DNA of 64,000 nucleotides from Rhodoblastus sp. (GTDB taxonomy: Bacteria; Pseudomonadota; Alphaproteobacteria; Rhizobiales; Beijerinckiaceae). Where the stretch lies: assembly GCF_019449565.1 (NCBI RefSeq), contig NZ_JAGRPM010000065.1, positions 47,978-111,977 of the forward strand. Direction: 5' to 3'. Shown piece by piece: positions 54,816-62,091 of this stretch. The notes below the pieces were generated by a model, which saw only the letters and a list, made by a program, of their open reading frames with translations, was not told the origin of the DNA and ran no database searches. Each line of letters begins with the position of its first letter. Positions within the stretch are counted from its first letter, which is position 1. The position numbers and the translations under genes are program-made.

Positions 54816-54844
54816 TATTCAGTTATTCATATATATGCTGAATA
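54816..54844. promoter_or_regulatory. Inverted repeat upstream of the AhpD-like gene
   Basis: TATTCAG at 54816-54822 and CTGAATA at 54838-54844 form a seven-bp inverted repeat with an AT-rich 15-base spacer, in a GC-rich setting. It may be an operator of a dimeric regulator acting on the AhpD-like gene (start 54862) or on tag. Confidence 0.5.
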
Positions 54845-54861
54845 GAGAAAGGGAGCCTCCG

Positions 54862-55224
54862 ATGATTCTCGACTGGCCCGAAACCACCCAGAAACTTTCC
54901 GCGCAATTGCGCGACCTGCGCGCGGGTGAAGGCGTCGCCGATGTGATGAAGACATTTTCGGCCATGGCTCAGAACGCCACAAAGGCCGGCGCGCTCGACG
55001 CCAAGACCAAGGAGCTGATCGCTTTGGCCATTGGCGTCGCCACGCGCTGCGACGATTGCATCGCCTTTCACGCCAAAGCCGCCGCAAAACTCGGCGCGAC
55101 CCGCGAGGAGGTCATGGAAACGCTTGGCATGGCGATCTATATGGGCGCCGGGCCGTCGGTCATGTACGCCAGCCACGCCGTCCAGGCCTTTTCGCAATTC
55201 GCCGCCGAGACAGTCGATGCCTGA
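54862..55224 (+). CDS. AhpD/carboxymuconolactone decarboxylase family protein
   Basis: From ATG 54862 (after GGGAG) the protein has 120 residues, with the AhpD-like CxxC plus histidine motif Cys63-Cys66-His70 (RCDDCIAFH) in a helical fold. Such proteins act as small thiol peroxidases or alkylhydroperoxidase partners. It stands between divergent tag and convergent ygfZ, close to an inverted repeat that may control it. Confidence 0.87.
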   Translation: MILDWPETTQKLSAQLRDLRAGEGVADVMKTFSAMAQNATKAGALDAKTKELIALAIGVATRCDDCIAFHAKAAAKLGATREEVMETLGMAIYMGAGPSVMYASHAVQAFSQFAAETVDA

Positions 55225-55226
55225 AA

Positions 55227-56039
55227 TCAGGCCAGCCGCAGCCGCGTCTCGCCGCTGACCAAGGCCTGACCGGCTTGGGCCGCCTCTTCGGCGCGGTCGA
55301 TGCGCAGCAAGGCGAGGCCCTGCGCACCGGCGCTCGATCCCATGGTTCCGACCCGGATTTCGCCCGCCATGACAATGGCGCCAGGCGGCGGCGCGGCGCC
55401 TTCCAGCACCACTTTCAGCACGCGATTGCGCGTGGTGCCGCGATAATGCATGCGCGCCACCACTTCCTGTCCGACGAAGCAGCCCTTCTTGAAATCGACG
55501 CCATTGAGCTGGTCCATGTCGGCCTCATGTGGAAAGGCGTCGCCATAGGCGAAATCCACGCCGCCCTCGGGCACGCCGAGCGCGATGCGATGGGCCGCGT
55601 AATCGGCGAGGCCGAAATCGCCACCGAATGTCAGCATTTGCGCGGCGACCTTGTTCGCCGGGACGACGAGGCGCGTTCCCATGTCCGCATGGCGCGAATC
55701 GCGCACGCCCTCGCCCGGCGCGCCATCATAGAGCGCGATGACGCTTGAGTTTTCGCTCTCGTCCGAGATCTCGACCTTGGCGCGCAGCTTGTACATGGTC
55801 AGGCGCTTGACCAGATCGGGGATTTTCTCGCGATTGACGTCGAGCAAGATGGCGTCGGGGGTCGCGCTCATCAGGAAATCGAACAGGATCTTGCCTTGCG
55901 GCGACAGCAGCGCCGCCCAGCGCGCCTCATCCTCGCCGAGCGTCACGGCATTGCCGGTGACAAGACCTTGCAGGAAGCTGCGCGCCTCCGGGCCGCCGAC
56001 CCGCACCACGCCACGATCCGTCAAAAGAGCCGCTTTCAT
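55227..56039 (-). CDS. ygfZ: YgfZ-like folate-binding iron-sulfur assembly protein
   Basis: YgfZ helps build or repair iron-sulfur clusters in some enzymes, using tetrahydrofolate. From ATG 56039 the product has 270 residues and shows the diagnostic KGCFVGQEVVARM near residue 187, where the Cys is functionally important. The reading frame is open further upstream but without family sequence. It converges with the AhpD-like gene with only two bases between stops. Confidence 0.92.
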   Translation of the reverse strand: MKAALLTDRGVVRVGGPEARSFLQGLVTGNAVTLGEDEARWAALLSPQGKILFDFLMSATPDAILLDVNREKIPDLVKRLTMYKLRAKVEISDESENSSVIALYDGAPGEGVRDSRHADMGTRLVVPANKVAAQMLTFGGDFGLADYAAHRIALGVPEGGVDFAYGDAFPHEADMDQLNGVDFKKGCFVGQEVVARMHYRGTTRNRVLKVVLEGAAPPPGAIVMAGEIRVGTMGSSAGAQGLALLRIDRAEEAAQAGQALVSGETRLRLA

Positions 56040-56212
56040 CGTCTTCCCCACTTCGCACCCTTGGCACTCTTGCGACGCCTGCACGCTGGCGGCTCTCGCA
56101 CATGGCGCCGCCCTGTCCAAACGCATTTGTCCGATATAATGTCGGCCTCGCTCCAAACCAACGCGGCCATGCAAGCTTTGGTCCGCGCCCGAACAAAAAA
56201 TCCGGAGGCCCC

Positions 56213-57541
56213 ATGCCGCAAAAAACCTATGATGTGATCCTGCGCGGCGGCGTGTTGGCCAATCAGGACGGAATCGCACCGCGCGACGTCGGAATTATTG
56301 GCGAGACCATCGCCGCCATTGGCGACCTGTCACAGGCCAGCGCCGGGGAAATCATCGACTGCGCCGGGCTGCACATCCTGCCGGGCGTGATCGACAGCCA
56401 GGTCCATTTCCGCGAGCCCGGCCCCACGCACAAGGAAGACCTCGAAACCGGGTCGCGGGCCGCCGTGCTCGGCGGCGTCACCGCCGTATTCGAAATGCCC
56501 AACACCAATCCGCTGACCACGACGCCCGAGGCCCTCGCCGAAAAAGTTTCCCGCGCGACATCGAGAATGCATTGCGATTTCGCCTTTTACGTCGGCGGCA
56601 CCCATGAAAACGCCAGACATGTCGCGGAACTGGAGCGCCTGCCGGGCGCCGCCGGCATCAAGGTCTTCATGGGATCTTCGACGGGCTCGCTGCTGGTGGC
56701 CGACGATCTCGGCGTGACGGAAATCCTGCGCCATGCCCGCCGCCGCGCCGCGTTCCACAGCGAGGACGAATATCGCCTCAACGAGCGCATGAACGAGCGT
56801 ATCCCGGGCGATCCGGCCTCGCATCCGGTCTGGCGCGACGTCGAAACCGCCCTGACCTGCACCAAACGCCTGATCGCCATCGCCCGCGAGCAGCGCGCGC
56901 GCATCCATGTGCTGCATGTCTCTACGGGCGAGGAAATCGCCTTTTTGGCGGCGCACAAGGATGTCGCCAGCGTCGAGGTCACGCCTCATCATCTGACCCT
57001 GTCAGCGGACGAATACGCCACGCTGGGCACGAAAATCCAGATGAACCCGCCCGTGCGCGACAAAAGCCATCGTGAAAGGATCTGGCTCGGACTCGATCAG
57101 GGCGTGGTGGATGTGCTGGGCTCCGACCACGCCCCGCACACGCTGGACGAAAAGGCCAAAGCCTATCCGGACAGCCCCTCCGGGATGACCGGCGTGCAGA
57201 CCCTCGTGCCGATCATGCTCGACCATGTCGCGGCGGGCCGTCTGAGCCTGCAACGTTTCGTCGATCTCACCAGCGCCGGGCCGGCTCGGCTGTTCCAGAT
57301 CGCGCGCAAGGGCCGCGTCGCGGTGGGCTATGACGCCGATCTGACCATCGTCGATCTCAAGCGGCGGGAAACCATCAGCGACAAATGGATTGCCTCGCGC
57401 TGCGGCTGGACGCCCTATCACGGCAAGGAGGTCACGGGCTGGCCCGTCGGCACATTCGTGCGCGGCGCCCGCGTGATGTGGGAAGGCGAAGTTCTGGCGC
57501 TCTCGACCGGGAAGCCGATTCGCTTTCTAGAGGCGCTGTAA
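56213..57541 (+). CDS. pyrC: Dihydroorotase (class I-like), with Gln in place of the first metal histidine
   Basis: PyrC closes dihydroorotate in pyrimidine synthesis. From ATG 56213 the protein has 442 residues. It keeps the metal set Lys150 (AGIKVFMGSSTG, usually carboxylated), His182, His235 and Asp305 (GSDHAPHT). The N-terminal HxH motif is QVH: Gln63-Val-His65 in IDSQVHFREPG. I recall this Gln in related alphaproteobacterial proteins, so it may be a subgroup trait. The neighbour downstream is a GyrI-like gene, 13 bases away. Confidence 0.85.
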   Translation: MPQKTYDVILRGGVLANQDGIAPRDVGIIGETIAAIGDLSQASAGEIIDCAGLHILPGVIDSQVHFREPGPTHKEDLETGSRAAVLGGVTAVFEMPNTNPLTTTPEALAEKVSRATSRMHCDFAFYVGGTHENARHVAELERLPGAAGIKVFMGSSTGSLLVADDLGVTEILRHARRRAAFHSEDEYRLNERMNERIPGDPASHPVWRDVETALTCTKRLIAIAREQRARIHVLHVSTGEEIAFLAAHKDVASVEVTPHHLTLSADEYATLGTKIQMNPPVRDKSHRERIWLGLDQGVVDVLGSDHAPHTLDEKAKAYPDSPSGMTGVQTLVPIMLDHVAAGRLSLQRFVDLTSAGPARLFQIARKGRVAVGYDADLTIVDLKRRETISDKWIASRCGWTPYHGKEVTGWPVGTFVRGARVMWEGEVLALSTGKPIRFLEAL

Positions 57542-57554
57542 TCAGGAGGCCGCC

Positions 57555-58016
57555 ATGCTGGAAGCGATGGAAATTGTCGACATGGCGGATTTCGACGTCG
57601 CCTTGATTCCGGTAGAGGTCGAGGCGGCCCGCATCCGGGACGTCATGGGGTCGACGCTGGCCGAGCTTCGCGCCGCCGTCGCCGCCCAGGGAATTGCGGC
57701 GGACGGCCCATGGCTCACACATCATTGGCGGCAGCCTGGTGAAAAATTCCTGTTCGACCTTTGCCTGCCGACGCCGCGCCCCGTCGCCGCGACGGGCCGC
57801 ATCCGCCCCGGCGTCATATCGGCGGCAAGGATCGCGCGCTGCCATTATGTTGGAGATTACTCCGGCCTGCCGGGGGCATGGACCGCATTTTCAAGCTGGG
57901 TTGCGGCGCAAGGCGTGAAAACCCGCGCGGATTTCTGGGAAATTTATCTCTGCGGCCCGGCGTCCGGCCTGCCGCCACAGGAATGGCGGACAGAGCTTGT
58001 TAAGCCGCTCGACTGA
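57555..58016 (+). CDS. GyrI-like small-molecule-binding domain protein
   Basis: The 153-residue product has the features of the GyrI/AraC effector-binding fold: GPWLTHHWRQPGEKFLFDLCLPT in the middle and WEIYLCGPASGLPPQEWRTELVKPLD at the end. There is no DNA-binding domain, so it is a stand-alone ligand-binding protein. A ribosome-binding AGGAGG lies just before the start. It directly follows pyrC and may be cotranscribed. Confidence 0.8.
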   Translation: MLEAMEIVDMADFDVALIPVEVEAARIRDVMGSTLAELRAAVAAQGIAADGPWLTHHWRQPGEKFLFDLCLPTPRPVAATGRIRPGVISAARIARCHYVGDYSGLPGAWTAFSSWVAAQGVKTRADFWEIYLCGPASGLPPQEWRTELVKPLD

Positions 58017-58034
58017 TCCCTGAACGCGCCCGCC

Positions 58035-58388
58035 TCAATCCCTCGGCGTCGTACGACAGACCCGCAGGATGGGATGGTAGAAATCCCAGTCCGAAACCTG
58101 AACGCGTTTCCGGAAGACGCAATTGGTCTTGCCGGAATGATCGGCGAGAACCGTCATCAGGTGAACCTCGGGGTCGCGCCAGTTGCGCTCCATATAGCCA
58201 TTCGGGTCATATTTGTACTGGCCCCCGACCCAATAGGAATCATAGATCGGACCCGGATCGGCGTCCCAATAGGCCTGTCCCTGGACCATCTTCATATTCT
58301 GCGCCTGCGCCGGGGCCGACTGCCCGCACAGGACGAGGCTTGCGCCCAACATCGCTTCAGCGATCAAAAGCCGGGTAAACATTTTCAT
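58035..58388 (-). CDS. Small exported hypothetical protein
   Basis: The 117-residue product has a signal peptide (about residues 1-29, ending at AQAQ) and a short tyrosine- and tryptophan-rich domain (YWDADPGPIYDSYWVGGQYKYDPNGYMERNW). Two cysteines, near residues 90 and 111, may form a disulfide. I do not recognise the family. It lies 45 bases downstream of the PBP1A gene on the same strand. Confidence 0.6.
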   Translation of the reverse strand: MKMFTRLLIAEAMLGASLVLCGQSAPAQAQNMKMVQGQAYWDADPGPIYDSYWVGGQYKYDPNGYMERNWRDPEVHLMTVLADHSGKTNCVFRKRVQVSDWDFYHPILRVCRTTPRD

Positions 58389-58433
58389 GACCTTTCCGCG
58401 CTTGCCTTTTAATTAGAGGCGCGAAGGAAAAAC

Positions 58434-60662
58434 TCAACCTCCGAAAAGTTTTTCCAGGATATTGCGGTTGTCGGGGGCTGGCGGCAGGCGGTCGCCCGTC
58501 GGCGCGCCGGGAATATCCTCGGGCGGAACAGGCGCGTCATCGCCGCGCGGCGCGGCGGAGGGCGGCGCGGCTGGCCGCCCGGCCCCGGTCATGATCGTCG
58601 GCGCGGAGGGATTGCTGGTGTCCATATGCGGCGCCTGCTGGGGCGGCGGGTTTTGCGCCGGCTGCGGGAAGGGCCAGAGCGAGGAAGCGGGACCGGCGAG
58701 GCTTTCGCTGCGCCAGCCGCCGCTGGGCAGGCCCGCGACCGCCATGCCGCGCAACGCCTCGCGCATGTAGCGCGACCAGATTTCGACCGGCAGATTGGCG
58801 CCGGAGGCCTTTTTGGTCGGCGAATTATCGTCATTGCCGAGCCAGACGCCGGTCACGAGCTGGCCGGTGTAGCCAACGAACCAGGCGTCGCGGTAATCCT
58901 GGCTGGTGCCGGTCTTGCCCGCCGCCTGCCAGCCGGGCAGGTCCGCCTTTTTGCCGGTGCCGATGATCAGCGTCTGCTCCAGCATGGAATTCATCATCGC
59001 CACATAGGTCGGATCAATGACGCGGCCATTGCTCGACCCCTTGCGGGCGTAAAGCAGCTTGCCGTCCGCCGTGCGGACCTTGGTGATGATATGGGACTGC
59101 ACCCCGATGCCGCCATTGGCGAAGGGCACATAGGCCGTCGTCAGCTCGAGCGGCGTGACCTCGGAAGTGCCAAGCGCGATCGAGGCGTTGGGCTGCAGTT
59201 CGGAGGCGATCCCGAGCCGATGCGCGGTCTGGATCACCGCGCGTGGTCCAACCTCCAGGCCCAGCCGCACCGCCACCGTATTGAGCGACAAGGCCAGCGC
59301 TGTCGTCAGATTGACCGGACCCATGAATTTATGGGTCGAATTTTCCGGCTGCCAGCCGCGCACATTGATCGGGCCGTCCTCGCGCACGCTGTCCGGGTTC
59401 AGTCCGTGCTCCAGCGCCGTCAGATAGACGAAGGGCTTGAAGGACGAGCCCGGCTGACGATGCGCCAGCACCGCGCGGTCGAACTGGCTATCCTCGTAAT
59501 CGCGCCCGCCGACCAGCGCGCGGATCGCGCCGGTTCCGTCGAGCGAGACCAGCGCCCCTTGCGAGACGCCGAATTTGCCGCCCTGCTTGTTGAGAACGTC
59601 GGTCAGGGCGCGCTCCGCCGAAGCCTGCATGGCGGGAGCGATGGTCGAGGTGACCACAATATCCTCGTCGATGGCGCCGATGGTGTCGTCGAGCACGTCC
59701 ATCACATAATCGGCGGCGTAATTGAGCGAACCGCCGGCGCGCCCGCGCACGGCGTGAGCGGGATGCGCCAGCGCCGCCTTGGCCTCGGACTCCGTGATGA
59801 AGCCCTCGCGCGCCATGGCGGTGACGACCTGGTTGGCGCGGTCGATCGCTGCAGATTCATTGTGATTCGGCGCAAGCTTGGTCGGCGCCTTCATGAGCCC
59901 CGCAAGCATGGCGGCTTCCGGCAATGTCGCCGCCTTGGCCGAATGGCCGAAATATTTCTGCGACGCCGCATCGACGCCATAGGCGCCGGAACCGAAATAG
60001 ACCCGGTTCAGGTAGAGTTCGAGAATTTGGTCCTTGGAATATTTATGCTCCAGCCAAAGCGCGAGGATCGCCTCCTGAATCTTGCGCGAAAAAGTGCGCT
60101 CCTGCGTCAGGAAGAGGTTTTTCGCCAATTGCTGGGTCAGCGTCGAGCCGCCCTGCATCGATCCGCGGCCAATGATGTTCTTGGTAAGCGCGCGCATGAT
60201 TCCGACCGGATCGACGCCCCAATGGCTATAGAAGCGCCGGTCCTCGATGGCGATGAAGGCTTTCGGTAGATAAGGCGGCAGGTCCTGCACGGGAATCGCC
60301 GCGCCGCCGGTGTCGCCGCGATTGGCGAGCAGCGAGCCGTCCACCGCCAGCACGGCGATATTTGGCGGGCGCTTGGGCACCGCGAGCTGGTCGATATGCG
60401 GCAGTTGCGAGCCATAGAACACGAAAAGCCCGCCGGCCCCGATCACGCCCCAGATCGCCAGCACGAAGCCCCAGTAGAACAGGCCGCCGAGCAGCGAGCG
60501 CCGCGCCTTTTTCTTCGTCTTGCCGCGCGCGGGCTTTTCGCTGGCGGCGCCGCGATCCCCGCGCGGCGCGCGCTTTTCCGCGACGATGCGCGGCGCGGCT
60601 TCGTCGTCTCCGGCGGAAAATCTGGGCTCGATGCGCTCTTTCAGCGCCTTTTTGCGCGCCAT
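58434..60662 (-). CDS. mrcA: Class A penicillin-binding protein 1A
   Basis: This bifunctional enzyme polymerises and cross-links peptidoglycan. The 742-residue protein has a charged cytoplasmic N-terminus, a membrane helix (about residues 55-85), and a GT51 glycosyltransferase domain with EDRRFYSHWGVDP. The transpeptidase domain has the active-site serine in GSSFKP and the KTGTS box. The C-terminal 80 residues are Pro-rich. A perfect CtrA-type box lies between this gene and dnaN. Confidence 0.95.
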   Translation of the reverse strand: MARKKALKERIEPRFSAGDDEAAPRIVAEKRAPRGDRGAASEKPARGKTKKKARRSLLGGLFYWGFVLAIWGVIGAGGLFVFYGSQLPHIDQLAVPKRPPNIAVLAVDGSLLANRGDTGGAAIPVQDLPPYLPKAFIAIEDRRFYSHWGVDPVGIMRALTKNIIGRGSMQGGSTLTQQLAKNLFLTQERTFSRKIQEAILALWLEHKYSKDQILELYLNRVYFGSGAYGVDAASQKYFGHSAKAATLPEAAMLAGLMKAPTKLAPNHNESAAIDRANQVVTAMAREGFITESEAKAALAHPAHAVRGRAGGSLNYAADYVMDVLDDTIGAIDEDIVVTSTIAPAMQASAERALTDVLNKQGGKFGVSQGALVSLDGTGAIRALVGGRDYEDSQFDRAVLAHRQPGSSFKPFVYLTALEHGLNPDSVREDGPINVRGWQPENSTHKFMGPVNLTTALALSLNTVAVRLGLEVGPRAVIQTAHRLGIASELQPNASIALGTSEVTPLELTTAYVPFANGGIGVQSHIITKVRTADGKLLYARKGSSNGRVIDPTYVAMMNSMLEQTLIIGTGKKADLPGWQAAGKTGTSQDYRDAWFVGYTGQLVTGVWLGNDDNSPTKKASGANLPVEIWSRYMREALRGMAVAGLPSGGWRSESLAGPASSLWPFPQPAQNPPPQQAPHMDTSNPSAPTIMTGAGRPAAPPSAAPRGDDAPVPPEDIPGAPTGDRLPPAPDNRNILEKLFGG

Positions 60663-60952
60663 GTCTTGCGATCCGACTTCCCGATGGGCCGCCTTGCCGG
60701 GCGGCTTCGCCAGCGAAGAATCAGCGCGCGCGACGGGCGCCGAAGGGAATCGGCGGCCGCGATCCTTCGCTTCCGGCGAAAGACAGAATAAATCCGGCGG
60801 TTTAAGGGCCAGTTAACCGTTAAGGCCACAGGTCGATTGGCTTATCCCCATCCGCGAAACCGCCAATTGGCGCGCGGCGCTTGCTTTGCCAGACGAGCCG
60901 CTGCAAAGTTGCGCCCCCGCAAGGCAAGTTTTGAAATCTGGAACGCCGCCCC
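60663..60952. promoter_or_regulatory. Divergent promoter region between mrcA and dnaN
   Basis: This 290-bp region holds the promoters of both genes, a perfect CtrA-type box and two GAATC (GANTC) sites at 60718-60722 and 60747-60751. I see no gene in it. Confidence 0.5.
60802..60817. promoter_or_regulatory. Perfect CtrA-type box between mrcA and dnaN
   Basis: The sequence TTAA-GGGCCAG-TTAAC is an exact match to the TTAA-N7-TTAAC consensus. A third TTAA follows at 60820-60823. The site is about 140 bp from each gene and could control PBP1A, DnaN or both. Confidence 0.6.
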
Positions 60953-62071
60953 ATGAAAGTCACGCTTGAGAGAACGGCTCTCCTGAAGTCGCTCGGTCAT
61001 GTCCATCGCGTCGTCGAGCGGCGGACAACCATTCCGATTCTCTCCAACGTCCTGCTCAGCGCGAGCGGCGGCGGTTTGCAATTGAAGGCGACCGACCTCG
61101 ACCTCGAAGTCACCGAGACCACGCCGGCCGACGTCAGCCAGCCGGGCGCCACCACCCTGCCCGCGCATACGCTCTATGAAATCGTCCGCAAGCTGCCGGA
61201 CGGCGCGCAGGTGTCGCTGGAAAGCGGAGACGACAGCGGCCAGCTGCAATTGCGCTCGGGCCGGTCGCGCTTCAGCTTGCAGGCCCTGCCGGAAAGCGAT
61301 TTCCCCGATCTCGCGGCGGGCGAGCTCAGCCACAGCTTCAAGCTGGGCGCGGGCGAACTGAAACGGCTGCTCGACAAGACGCAATTCGCCATTTCCAATG
61401 AGGAGACGCGCTATTACCTCAATGGCGTATTCCTGCATGTGACGGAAGTAGACGGCAAGTCCCTGCTTCGCGCGGTCGCGACCGACGGCCACAGGCTGGC
61501 GCGGCTCGAAACCCCGGCCCCCGCGGGCGCGGCTGGCATGCCCGGCGTGATCGTGCCGCGCAAGGCGGTCGCCGAAGTGCAGAAGCTGATCGAAGACCCG
61601 GAAGCGGAGATCTCGATCGAGCTGTCCTCGGCCAAGATCCGCTTCACGCTGGGTTCGGTCGTGCTGACCTCCAAGCTGATCGACGGCTCCTTCCCCGATT
61701 ACGCCCGCGTCATTCCGCCCAGCAATGACAAGTTCCTCACCGTCGAGCGCAAGGATTTCTCGGACGCCGTAGACCGCGTCTCGACCATTTCCTCGGAGCG
61801 CGGGCGCGCCGTGAAGCTCTCCGTCGCCGACGGCAAGCTGGTGCTCTCGGTCACCAATCCCGATTCCGGCTCAGCCGTGGAAGAGCTGGAGGTCGATTAC
61901 GACGCGCCGGCGCTCGAGATCGGATTCAACGCCCGCTATCTGATCGACATCGCCAACCAGCTCGATAGCGATACGGCCTTGTTCAAGATGAACGATTCCG
62001 GCTCGCCCACCATCATTCAGGACCGCGACGGCGCCAGCGCGCTCTATGTGCTCATGCCCATGCGCGTTTAG
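60953..62071 (+). CDS. dnaN: DnaN, DNA polymerase III sliding clamp
   Basis: DnaN is the beta clamp that gives DNA polymerase III its processivity. The 372-residue protein has three clamp domains, beginning MKVTLERTALLKSLGHVHRVVERRTTIPILSNVLL and ending MNDSGSPTIIQDRDGASALYVLMPMRV, the typical C-terminus. Neither dnaA nor recF is next to it, as is common in Hyphomicrobiales. It has its own promoter region. Confidence 0.97.
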   Translation: MKVTLERTALLKSLGHVHRVVERRTTIPILSNVLLSASGGGLQLKATDLDLEVTETTPADVSQPGATTLPAHTLYEIVRKLPDGAQVSLESGDDSGQLQLRSGRSRFSLQALPESDFPDLAAGELSHSFKLGAGELKRLLDKTQFAISNEETRYYLNGVFLHVTEVDGKSLLRAVATDGHRLARLETPAPAGAAGMPGVIVPRKAVAEVQKLIEDPEAEISIELSSAKIRFTLGSVVLTSKLIDGSFPDYARVIPPSNDKFLTVERKDFSDAVDRVSTISSERGRAVKLSVADGKLVLSVTNPDSGSAVEELEVDYDAPALEIGFNARYLIDIANQLDSDTALFKMNDSGSPTIIQDRDGASALYVLMPMRV

Positions 62072-62091
62072 CCGGGCGCCAAGGCGCATTC

